A stretch of 64,000 bases of DNA, taken from Algoriphagus iocasae. Lineage in GTDB: Bacteria; Bacteroidota; Bacteroidia; Cytophagales; Cyclobacteriaceae. Each line of letters begins with the position of its first letter. Positions within the stretch are counted from its first letter, which is position 1. Shown piece by piece: positions 53,559 to 61,630 of the stretch. The DNA lies in assembly GCF_014206875.1 (NCBI RefSeq), contig NZ_JACIJO010000004.1, positions 62,001 to 126,000 of the forward strand. The letters are read 5' to 3'. The notes beneath the pieces are model-generated. The model had not been told where the DNA came from, made no database searches, and worked only from the letters and a program-made list of their open reading frames with translations. A program made the translations under genes and the position numbers.

Positions 53559-54991
53559 ATAGATTTTAACTTAGTACTATTTAATTTTTGAATATAGATA
53601 ACTGACACGAAAGCCAGTAAAGAGACCATAAGCCCAAATAAATTGGCATCTAGCCCAAATGGAAGTGCTACTTCTGCGATGGTTAAACCAGCAGTCACTG
53701 CGCCACCTGAAACCATAGAAACCACTGCAGCCGTCCCATTGTTTTGATGAAAGAACAAGCCGCCAATAACCGGAATCAAAAGTCCTGACACCATAAATGC
53801 ATAACTATATAGCATCAGACTCAAAACTTCTGTCATTTGCCAAGCAATGAGAATTGCCACCGCTCCGATCGAAAGCGTCAAAATCTGACTTACTCTCATT
53901 TCTACTTTCAGGGATTTCCCTTTTAGAAATCTTCCTAGAAGATCTGTGGTCAAATTACCTGATGCCGCCATCAAACAGGAATCTGCAGTCGAAAGAACTG
54001 CAGAGAAATAGGCAGACATCATCAGTCCCAAAATACCTGCAGGCAAGATCTGGCTTAATAAAACGGGCAAACCCATTTCTGGATCCATTCCTAAACCAAA
54101 GCCTTCCAAAGCACCTTGCTCTACCGCTACCCTAGACAAAAGCCCCAGAGAAACTCCAAGGAATGCCATAATTGGCCATTCAAACAAACCTGCAATAAAC
54201 CAGGCTTTCTTTGCAGACTTTACATCTCTAGCTGCAAAAATCCTCTGATACAGGGTCATACCTACAAACCAAATTGGGATGATAGTAATTCCCCAGTTGG
54301 CTAAATCTTGCCAACTTAAGTTAGCAAAAGAGAAAAATTCATTCGGTAAGGTTGATGAAATACCTTCCCATCCACCCACATAATTGTAGGCCATAGGAAC
54401 TCCAATCAGCATCAAACCTAGCATTAGGATAATCCATTGGATGGTATCTGTATAGATAACGGCCTTTAATCCGCCCATTACAGTATAGATAACAGCAATG
54501 CCTCCCATGATTAACAAAGCAACATGTAAATCCAAAGCTTCGAATGTCCCAGAAGCCAATTTTGCTCCTGCTAGAAGCTGGGAAGAAGTAAATCCCAAAT
54601 ATCCCAGAAAACAAATGATTGCAGCTACTCGGGCAGCTGTGGAATTATAAAGATGTCCGATGATTTGAGGGAAAGTGAAAAATTTAGCGAAAGCAGTATC
54701 AGATTTTACTCTTGGTATCAATAAAACTGCCGCTAACCAAGCTCCAAGTAATCCGGTAAAAAGCATCCAGGATCCGGAAATCCCCATTGCGAAACCCAAT
54801 CCGCCAAGACCTATTGAGAACCCACCACCGACATCTGTAGCGACGACGGAGAGTCCAATATGCCAACTACCTATATTCCTGCCTCCTACATAATAATCCT
54901 CCTGACCTGTGTTCTTTTTCATGTAAAAAAATCCCACACCTAGCATTGCCAGCATGTAGGCCAAAAAGATCCCCAGATCTATAAAACTCAT
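53555..54991 (-). CDS. sodium:solute symporter (SSS family)
   Basis: A 478-residue inner-membrane symporter with about 13 helices. Typical SSS sequence: YYVGGRNIGSWHIGLSVVATDVGGG near the N terminus, GGLKAVIYTDTIQWIILMLG in the middle, and MMSAYFSAVLSTADSCLMAASGNL (Na2-site serines). Imports an organic solute with Na+. First gene of the symporter/GNAT/racemase operon, suggesting an amino acid or derivative as substrate. Confidence 0.94.
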   Translation of the reverse strand: MSFIDLGIFLAYMLAMLGVGFFYMKKNTGQEDYYVGGRNIGSWHIGLSVVATDVGGGFSIGLGGLGFAMGISGSWMLFTGLLGAWLAAVLLIPRVKSDTAFAKFFTFPQIIGHLYNSTAARVAAIICFLGYLGFTSSQLLAGAKLASGTFEALDLHVALLIMGGIAVIYTVMGGLKAVIYTDTIQWIILMLGLMLIGVPMAYNYVGGWEGISSTLPNEFFSFANLSWQDLANWGITIIPIWFVGMTLYQRIFAARDVKSAKKAWFIAGLFEWPIMAFLGVSLGLLSRVAVEQGALEGFGLGMDPEMGLPVLLSQILPAGILGLMMSAYFSAVLSTADSCLMAASGNLTTDLLGRFLKGKSLKVEMRVSQILTLSIGAVAILIAWQMTEVLSLMLYSYAFMVSGLLIPVIGGLFFHQNNGTAAVVSMVSGGAVTAGLTIAEVALPFGLDANLFGLMVSLLAFVSVIYIQKLNSTKLKSI

Positions 54992-55036
54992 ACCTAATTT
55001 TGATTTGTAACAAATTCATTCTAAATTATAACTTTT

Positions 55037-55068
55037 CAAAGTTAGGCTTTTATGCTCAAATAATCGAA
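55037..55068 (-). promoter_or_regulatory. promoter of the symporter operon
   Basis: TAACTTTG (exact TAnnTTTG) with TTCG (3 of 4 to TTTG) 20 bp upstream on the minus strand, 46 bp before the symporter start codon. Confidence 0.5.
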
Positions 55069-55198
55069 TTTCGAGCTTTTTAATATTGATTTTTATCTTT
55101 GATTACAATATTTAATTGGAATAGTTAAATTTTAAAAAACATAAAAAATTACAAAAACTAGATTTTAATTTTTTTTAAGCTTGCCTTTTTGAAATCAA

Positions 55199-55564
55199 CT
55201 AACGTAGTTTTTTAAAAGTCAATATTTCTCCTGAGGGAGAGTCGTAAAAATTTCCAATATTCAATTTGTCGCCTGAAACTTTAAAATAATATTCATCAAA
55301 TGTCATTGTACTTGCTAAGGACCAATGGATCGAAATATTATTATTGGGTAAAAGTTTGTATTCATAAGGACCAGTTCGGTAGAGTTCAGCCCTTTTTAAA
55401 AGTATAAATTCCTTGCCCTCAAAAAGGGTTTCGAAAGATAATGTATCTGTAGTATTTTCAATATTAACCCAACTTCCTCTTAGCTCTTGAATTTCAATTA
55501 TTTCTGGATCATCCTTGCAGCTCAATAAAGTCAGTGCAAAAACTATTACTATTCCGTATTTCAT
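55199..55564 (-). CDS. small lipoprotein, lipocalin-like
   Basis: A 121-residue lipoprotein (FALTLLSC, Cys 16). The mature part has beta-rich segments (LRGSWVNIENTTDTLSF, EFILLKRAELYRTGPYEYKLL, MTFDEYYFKVSGDKLNIGNF) in the order of short lipocalin-like domains. The substrate and role are unknown. First gene of a patch of small, AT-rich genes (55.2-57.6 kb). Confidence 0.7.
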   Translation of the reverse strand: MKYGIVIVFALTLLSCKDDPEIIEIQELRGSWVNIENTTDTLSFETLFEGKEFILLKRAELYRTGPYEYKLLPNNNISIHWSLASTMTFDEYYFKVSGDKLNIGNFYDSPSGEILTFKKLR

Positions 55565-55722
55565 ATTTTTAAGAATAAATCTAACTTCTTCTCGATCAAA
55601 TTTTTATGTTCTGAGCATTTTAGTAAGAGATGATTTTTAGCATCAAAATTTATAAGCCCCATAAATTCCCCTCTTAAAAAAACGGCCTTTATTGGAAGGT
55701 ATTCTCCTCCTACTAAAGTTTT

Positions 55723-56189
55723 TTAATGTTTTTGCATGATCAACTTTTTAATCAAAGAAATCTGTCCTAAGTGGTAATAACTATGTTCAATTTGCGCTTC
55801 AATATTTCTTAAATAACTTCCGTATTCTTCTTTTACAAATTGTTGTGCCAAATCTTTTTCGTCCATTTTTTCGACCTGATCTATAAACCTTTCGGAATTG
55901 TGGATAAAATCATTCACTAGGTCTAGCCAATCCATTTCGGATTTGATTTCGGGCATATCAAAACTGAATTTGTCCTTAATTTCAAGTTCCCCACCTTCAA
56001 ACACATTTAATATTCCTTTCAAATAATAGTTAACATGAAATGTCAGTAATGCAATCGTGTTCAAATCTTGAACCTTTTCATTTGCCTTTCCCAATTTATA
56101 CTTGTTATCTGTTCCTTGAAATTGGTATTAGCAACCCACTTTCCATTAAGTAAAACTTCTCTTAGTCGGTCTGATAAATCCTTATTCAT
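55723..56189 (-). pseudogene. DinB-like protein gene with a one-base frameshift
   Basis: The frame from ATG 56189 reads MNKDLSDRLREVLLNGKWVA and runs to NWE, then is lost at a run of three T (plus strand, 56087-56089) and hits a stop within about ten codons. The other frame continues the same protein (KANEKVQDLNTIALLTFHVNYYL, then helices to SYYHLGQISLIKKL). Adding one base in the run joins them into about 155 residues of a DinB/DUF1572-like four-helix protein (HVNYYL and HSYYHLGQ carry possible metal His). The gene is therefore broken or the base call is wrong. Confidence 0.75.
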
Positions 56190-56340
56190 ATACTTTATTT
56201 TTAATTTTCTTATTGATTGGTGGTCATTCCTGCCAGTGATAAAGGTCTTAACTTGCCCATAACGGGATTCAGCTATACGTATGCAGGGTTTTTAGCACTA
56301 AACTTCTTACTAAGAAGAGAACTTAAACTTACTATATTCT

Positions 56341-56769
56341 TTAAGGTCTCAAGTTTGTAGCTGCTTTTTCTGAACCATCCATATACATTGGAAATGACTG
56401 ATGCTGATGAACAATTTTCCAAATATTATTTATTTTCAAAAAACACAAGGTTTCTCTATACCAAGAGTCAGTATAGCTACCATCCTTGCGTTGTCCAAAC
56501 AAATGTTCAAGACTATGCAAGAATGCAATATTTCTGTCATTTTGTATTACAACTTCCTCAGACTCTAAACCTATATTTCCCTCCCATGTATCAAACCAAA
56601 TATTTAAATCATTCAAACCTTCTATCCCAATTTGTATTTTTTCCTGTAGAGGCGGTGCCAACAAAAAAAGCACACCATCCTCTGCATAGAAATCGTTGGC
56701 TTTTGAAGCGCTTTTTTTTTGAATAGCTTCGGTCAATGCTGCTCTTATTTTTAAAATTTCCTCTTTCAT
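56341..56769 (-). CDS. SnoaL-like / NTF2-fold protein
   Basis: A 142-residue cytoplasmic protein with the cone-shaped NTF2-like fold: LTEAIQKKSASKANDFYAED, VLFLLAPPLQ, LNIWFDTWEGNIGLES, and DSWYRETLCFLKINNIWKIVHQHQSFPMYM. Family members are steroid-isomerase-like enzymes or binding proteins with very diverse ligands. Probably an accessory gene in the 55.2-57.6 kb patch. Not assigned a function. Confidence 0.8.
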   Translation of the reverse strand: MKEEILKIRAALTEAIQKKSASKANDFYAEDGVLFLLAPPLQEKIQIGIEGLNDLNIWFDTWEGNIGLESEEVVIQNDRNIAFLHSLEHLFGQRKDGSYTDSWYRETLCFLKINNIWKIVHQHQSFPMYMDGSEKAATNLRP

Positions 56770-56968
56770 TAGTATTAAAATTTTGTATTTGAATTTCTCA
56801 AGGTTTACTGTCGATATAAAATGTCAGCTAACGGGTAGAATAAGGCTTTGTAGCGACTTTTAAAGTGCTTTCTAGCGGCTTGCAACAAACTTACCTAAAA
56901 GCCTAAAACTTTGATTAACTACCTTACCTGCCATATGCTATATGCATTGTTGCTGGCTTTTCTTATTT

Positions 56969-57547
56969 TCAGTCGGATTGATGAATCCAAACGTATCTTC
57001 CGCTCTTAAATGTTATTAGTCCACCACCAACATCTTCTTTTCTAACTACAATTGATGGATTATCAAGCTTGACTTCTCTGTCTCCAATAATTTCAGCGTC
57101 TTCAATTAAGATTTCATACGATTCAGAGTCAATTATAAGTCCCCAATAGTCAACCCAATTAAATTCCGTCAAATGAGCAAAAGCCTCTCCGAAGCCAATT
57201 TTGATTTCCTGATTAGTCTCTCCGTGAGTTATAATAATTCCTGAAGTCTCATTTATTTTTCTGAAAATTGCTTGGTCAGCATTTCCGTCTCCGTTAAAGT
57301 CTGCGGTTATTGTGTCCGTCAGTTTGAATATGGTTGCGTCTTTAAATTCATAACTTAAATCTTGATTATTGTACTGAGTCTGTTCGGTTGAATTTTGCTC
57401 TAATTCTTGTTTAGGTGTTTCGTTTTGAGCTTCCAACTTAAATGTCTCCGTGTCTGCTGAAGTTTCCTTTATAGAATTCTTGTCAGAATAGGATTGACCA
57501 CAACTCGTTAAAATCAGAAAATTCAATATGTAGGTTATCTGTCGCAT
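56969..57547 (-). CDS. lipoprotein of unknown function with an FG-GAP-like Ca-binding motif
   Basis: A 192-residue lipoprotein (FLILTSC, Cys 16), followed by a glutamate/threonine-rich linker (ETSADTETFKLEAQNETPKQ) and a folded domain. The segment ITADFNGDGNADQAIFRKI is a DxNxDGxxD-type calcium-binding loop like those in FG-GAP or dockerin repeats, but only one copy is seen. Otherwise unrecognised. Last of the small accessory genes before the sdh operon. Confidence 0.7.
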   Translation of the reverse strand: MRQITYILNFLILTSCGQSYSDKNSIKETSADTETFKLEAQNETPKQELEQNSTEQTQYNNQDLSYEFKDATIFKLTDTITADFNGDGNADQAIFRKINETSGIIITHGETNQEIKIGFGEAFAHLTEFNWVDYWGLIIDSESYEILIEDAEIIGDREVKLDNPSIVVRKEDVGGGLITFKSGRYVWIHQSD

Positions 57548-57850
57548 TGTCTTTTTTTTGGCTTGTTGCCAACGATTATGTATACGAAACTAGTTTCGCA
57601 TGTATTCCATTTAACTAACCTGCTATTTAAATATGGATAAATTTAGCCAGCTAGCTTTCAGCTATTTAAATTAAGAAATATTCTTATCTGAAAATCACTA
57701 CTAATCCACGCTCCCGGCTCCAAACCACAAAAGTTTTCCCAAAAACTGTAAAAAATAATCTAGCATCTCTCTAAAATCAAAAATCTCGCATATACCCTGG
57801 AAATAGAATATATACGAATCTCATCAGTACATAGAACGCTTCTACCTAAA
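57548..57850. other. gene-free accessory spacer with palindrome
   Basis: Contains a 14-bp perfect palindrome CGAAACTAGTTTCG (57585-57598) and an 11-bp direct repeat GCTATTTAAAT (57622-57632 and 57661-57671). No gene is supported here. Confidence 0.5.
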
Positions 57851-57851
57851 C

Positions 57852-57880
57852 AAAAAAAGCCGACTTTCGCCGGCTTTTCT
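57852..57880 (-). terminator. terminator of the sdhCAB operon
   Basis: Stem AAAAGCCG/CGGCTTTT (57855-57862 with 57871-57878), with an inner C-G pair. On the minus strand it continues into a T-run, about 25 bp past the sdhB stop. Confidence 0.82.
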
Positions 57881-57903
57881 TAAATGTATTGTAATAACAT
57901 TTA

Positions 57904-58653
57904 TTAAACATTATCACTGCTCAAAACTGCAGAGAAGTATTCTCTGTTCATTCTGGCAATATTCGTCAAGCTGATACCTTTTGGACATTCCGCAGCGCAA
58001 GCACCTGTATTGGTACAAGCACCGAAACCTTCTGCATCCATCTGAGCAATCATTTTCTCTGCTCTGTTTTTTCTTTCTACCTGTCCTTGTGGCAACATGG
58101 CCAGCTGGGAGATTTTAGCGGAAGTGAATAACATCGCAGAAGCGTTTTTACAAGCCGCCACACAAGCACCACATCCAATACAAGTTGCCGCATCAAATGC
58201 TTCGTCAGCAATCACCTTTGGGATAGGAATCTCATTGGCGTCTGGAACACCGCCTGTGTTAACAGAAACGTATCCACCAGCCTGTATAATTCTATCAAAT
58301 GATGCTCTGTCTACTACCAAGTCTTTTACAACTGGGAATGCTTTCGCTCTCCAAGGTTCAATAGTGATCGTTTCTCCATCAGAGAAAGATCTCATATGCA
58401 GCTGACAAGTGGTTGTCTGCTGAGGTCCATGAGGTTTTCCATTAATATAAAGAGAACACATCCCGCAGATGCCTTCACGACAATCATGGTCAAAATGTAC
58501 AGGATCCTCTCCCTTTTCGGAAAGTTCCTCATTTAGTACATCTAACATTTCCAAAAAGGACATATCCTTGGAAATTCCATCCAATGGATAGGTGACAAAG
58601 CTTCCGTTATCAGAAGCGTTCTTTTGTCTCCATACTTTCAATGTCAATTTCAT
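57904..58653 (-). CDS. sdhB: succinate dehydrogenase/fumarate reductase iron-sulfur subunit
   Basis: A 249-residue electron-transfer subunit. The N-terminal [2Fe-2S] ferredoxin domain has [10 protein letters not shown] and the later Cys in TTTCQLHM; the C-terminal domain has [11 protein letters not shown] and [15 protein letters not shown] for the [4Fe-4S] and [3Fe-4S] clusters. Attached to the inner-membrane face with SdhA and SdhC. Last gene of the operon, 25 bp after sdhA. Confidence 0.97.
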   Translation of the reverse strand: MKLTLKVWRQKNASDNGSFVTYPLDGISKDMSFLEMLDVLNEELSEKGEDPVHFDHDCREGICGMCSLYINGKPHGPQQTTTCQLHMRSFSDGETITIEPWRAKAFPVVKDLVVDRASFDRIIQAGGYVSVNTGGVPDANEIPIPKVIADEAFDAATCIGCGACVAACKNASAMLFTSAKISQLAMLPQGQVERKNRAEKMIAQMDAEGFGACTNTGACAAECPKGISLTNIARMNREYFSAVLSSDNV

Positions 58654-58678
58654 ATAGCTATGAATTTTTGTCTAGCAA

Positions 58679-60613
58679 TTATTTGTAAGATCTCTGGGTC
58701 AACTTCACATTCTCAAACACAAGAGGTTCTTTGTTTAGCTCCTCTTCCTGCTCATCACCCATGTATTTCCAAGCGGCTGCGTATGCATAGTTTTCATCAT
58801 CACGCAACGCCTCTCCTTCCGGAGTTTGGTATTCCTCTCTGAAGTGTCCTCCACAAGATTCATTTCTGTTCAAGGCATCATCCACCATCAATTCTCCTAA
58901 TTCAAGGAAATCTGCTACTCGGTGTGCTTTTTCCAAAGACTGGTTCAACTCTTCGTTTTCTCCCAATACTTTCACATCCTTCCAGAACTCCGCTCTCAAA
59001 GCTTTGATTTCAGCTTTTGCTTTCTTCAAACCTTCTGCTGTTCTAGCCATACCGCACTCATTCCACATGATTTTACCTAAACGCTTGTGGAAATGATCTA
59101 CTGTTTTCGTTCCATTGATGGAAAGAAGTTTTTTGATTTTGGCTTTAACTTCGTCAGCAGCTTTGGTGAATTCAGGATGATTTGTATCCACTTTGGTAGC
59201 AAGGTTTTGCGCCAAATAATCTCCCAAAGTATAAGGAATTACAAAGTATCCGTCAGCCAATCCTTGCATCAAAGCAGAAGCACCCAGTCTGTTAGCTCCG
59301 TGATCAGAGAAGTTTGCCTCTCCTAAAGCGTAAAGACCTGGAACAGTCGTCATCAAGTTATAATCTACCCAAAGTCCACCCATGGTGTAGTGAACCGCAG
59401 GATAAATCATCATCGGGGTTTTATAAGGATTCTCTCCCGTGATCTGCTGATACATGTCAAACAAGTTGCCATATCTAGCACGGATGGCATCTTCACTGTC
59501 TCTGTTGATTGCATCTCTGAAATCCAAGAAAACAGCCTCCCCAGTTTCGTTGACACCTCTACCTTCATCACAAACATATTTGGCGTTTCTTGAAGCCACA
59601 TCACGTGGAACCAAGTTACCAAAGCTTGGATATTTTCTTTCCAAATAGTAATCTCTATCCTCTTCCTTAATATCAGCAGGTTTGATCTGGCCTTTTCTCA
59701 ACTTCTCAGCCATTTCTACTGTCTTTGGAACCCAAACACGACCATCATTTCTAAGAGATTCTGACATCAATGTCAATTTTGACTGATGATCTCCAGAAAC
59801 TGGAATACAGGTTGGGTGGATTTGAGTATAGCAAGGGTTTGCAAAGTAAGCGCCTTTCTTATGTGCTCTCCAAGCTGCGGTCACGTTAGAACCCATTGCA
59901 TTGGTAGAAAGGAAAAAGACGTTTCCGTATCCACCGGTACAAAGCAACACCGCATGAGCTGCATGCGTTTCGATCGCTCCCGTGATCAGGTTTCTGGTTA
60001 CAATACCTCTGGCCTCACCATCGATTGTCACCAAATCCATCATTTCAGTTCTGGGATACAGCTTAACTTTTCCATTGGCTACCTGACGGCTCAAAGCAGA
60101 ATAAGCACCCAAAAGCAATTGCTGTCCAGTTTGACCTCTAGCGTAGAAAGTTCTGGAAACCTGCGCACCACCGAAAGATCTGTTTGCTAATAATCCTCCG
60201 TATTCACGGGCAAAAGGAACACCCTGTGCCACACATTGGTCAATAATATTGACAGAAACTTCAGCAAGTCTATACACATTGGATTCTCTTGCTCTGTAGT
60301 CACCACCTTTGATGGTGTCATAGAACAATCTGAAAACTGAGTCACCGTCATTTTGGTAGTTTTTTGCAGCATTGATTCCACCCTGTGCAGCGATGGAGTG
60401 CGCTCTTCTTGGACTATCCTGAAAGCAGAAAGCTTTCACATTATATCCAAGCTCTGCCAATGATGCTGCTGCAGAAGCACCGGCAAGACCGGTTCCAACC
60501 ACAATTACTTCGTATTTTCTTTTGTTTGCAGGGTTTACCAGTTTACTGGTAAACTTATGTTTTGTCCACTTTTCGGCTAAAGGGCCTGCAGGTGATTTTG
60601 AATCTAGTATCAT
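58679..60613 (-). CDS. sdhA: succinate dehydrogenase flavoprotein subunit
   Basis: A 644-residue FAD enzyme that oxidises succinate to fumarate in the TCA cycle. [20 protein letters not shown] is the FAD Rossmann motif, and [16 protein letters not shown] carries the His for covalent [14 protein letters not shown], and [21 protein letters not shown] are substrate and FAD sites. Length and sequence fit the type B SdhA used with a single cytochrome b subunit. Starts 13 bp after sdhC. Confidence 0.98.
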   Translation of the reverse strand: MILDSKSPAGPLAEKWTKHKFTSKLVNPANKRKYEVIVVGTGLAGASAAASLAELGYNVKAFCFQDSPRRAHSIAAQGGINAAKNYQNDGDSVFRLFYDTIKGGDYRARESNVYRLAEVSVNIIDQCVAQGVPFAREYGGLLANRSFGGAQVSRTFYARGQTGQQLLLGAYSALSRQVANGKVKLYPRTEMMDLVTIDGEARGIVTRNLITGAIETHAAHAVLLCTGGYGNVFFLSTNAMGSNVTAAWRAHKKGAYFANPCYTQIHPTCIPVSGDHQSKLTLMSESLRNDGRVWVPKTVEMAEKLRKGQIKPADIKEEDRDYYLERKYPSFGNLVPRDVASRNAKYVCDEGRGVNETGEAVFLDFRDAINRDSEDAIRARYGNLFDMYQQITGENPYKTPMMIYPAVHYTMGGLWVDYNLMTTVPGLYALGEANFSDHGANRLGASALMQGLADGYFVIPYTLGDYLAQNLATKVDTNHPEFTKAADEVKAKIKKLLSINGTKTVDHFHKRLGKIMWNECGMARTAEGLKKAKAEIKALRAEFWKDVKVLGENEELNQSLEKAHRVADFLELGELMVDDALNRNESCGGHFREEYQTPEGEALRDDENYAYAAAWKYMGDEQEEELNKEPLVFENVKLTQRSYK

Positions 60614-60626
60614 ACGGGACTATGGA

Positions 60627-61310
60627 TTAGCTCTGTGTAAAATAGATGTACAGCGGCATACTTGCGAAAAGAGCAGGTACCACAATGCAATAGAATTTTC
60701 CCAAACCTTCGATGGCTGGGGTATATTTTTTATGATTTAATCCCAATGTCTGGAAGGCACTGGCAAAACCATGGGATAGGTGAACGCCCAAGAAAATCAT
60801 GGCGATCACATACAATGCTACCATCCACTCAACCTGGAATGCAGCATTGACAATTGAATAAAGATCTTTGTATTCCTCTCCACCATAAGTGACTGTAGGA
60901 ATAGATCCCCAGTGCATCTGAGCCCAGAAGCTCTGCATATGAACCACAATAAACAACAAGACAACAGTACCCAAAACTCCCATATTTCTGGAAGCGGCTG
61001 TGGAATTTGTCGATGCTTTGGATTCAGAATAGCCGATTGGTCTTGCAGATTTATTCTTTCTCGAAAGGATAATTGAATAGACCACGTGGCCAATGATAGA
61101 AATGTACGTTAACCATGACAACAACTTCACCGCAGGGTTAGTGGTCATGAATTTTGCGTAGATATTGAAGGCTTCACCCCCGTCATTTTTGAATAAAAGC
61201 AAATTTCCGGAAACGTGCCCCGTCAAAAACAGGATGAGGAAAAGTCCGGTCAAAGCCATGATCAATTTCCTGCCTAGTGTGCTACTTAAGGTTTTGGTAA
61301 CCCAGCTCAT
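60627..61310 (-). CDS. sdhC: succinate dehydrogenase cytochrome b subunit
   Basis: A 227-residue membrane anchor with five helices of the type B (menaquinone-linked, diheme) family: KLIMALTGLFLILFLTGHVSG, LLSWLTYISIIGHVVYSIIL, GVLGTVVLLFIVVHMQSFWAQ, WMVALYVIAMIFLGVHLSHG and the C-terminal FYCIVVPALFASMPLYIYF. His residues in helices 1, 2, 3 and 4 are placed to bind two hemes. First gene of sdhCAB, with a good promoter upstream. Confidence 0.95.
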   Translation of the reverse strand: MSWVTKTLSSTLGRKLIMALTGLFLILFLTGHVSGNLLLFKNDGGEAFNIYAKFMTTNPAVKLLSWLTYISIIGHVVYSIILSRKNKSARPIGYSESKASTNSTAASRNMGVLGTVVLLFIVVHMQSFWAQMHWGSIPTVTYGGEEYKDLYSIVNAAFQVEWMVALYVIAMIFLGVHLSHGFASAFQTLGLNHKKYTPAIEGLGKFYCIVVPALFASMPLYIYFTQS

Positions 61311-61630
61311 ACAGATTGTGCGATTAGATTAGAACGAATTCTTTGTAATTATTGAAGCCAAATTTACGTTTGGATGTCATAGTAAACAATCCAAGTAAAA
61401 AAGGATTGCTTATTTTAATCGGTTCTAAATAACTAAATTCATTTATTATACTTTATTAGTTACTTTGGTATTGCAACACTCTGTTAATTTTTATTGTTTG
61501 ATTTTAACAGGATTTTCTACTTACTTCTATTTATTTCGTATAGGTAGAAAATCAAAGTCTTGTAAAACTATTGAATCGCTTTTCGCTTAAACAACGTATT
61601 TCAAAAAGTGACCTCAACAAATCGACCAAC
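61311..61630. other. 320-bp divergent control region, sdhC / large secreted protein
   Basis: Holds the sdhCAB promoter (61359-61389) on the minus strand. On the plus strand the best -7 candidate is TTACTTTG (61460-61467, 7 of 8), leaving a long leader of about 160 nt. No small gene or recognised riboswitch is seen. Confidence 0.5.
61359..61389 (-). promoter_or_regulatory. promoter of sdhCAB
   Basis: TAAATTTG (exact TAnnTTTG) with TTG 20 bp upstream on the minus strand. The -7 box ends 49 bp before the sdhC start codon. Confidence 0.75.

Noticed and set aside
56829-56958. Spacer taken as an integron attC site
   Set aside because: The expected core sequences GTTRRRY/RYYYAAC are not satisfied (closest is GTTAGCT) and no integron integrase is in the window; kept only as a cassette-like hypothesis.
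57585-57598. 14-bp perfect palindrome CGAAACTAGTTTCG as a phage or plasmid attachment site
   Set aside because: Only one copy is seen and no recombinase gene is nearby; noted as a spacer feature only.
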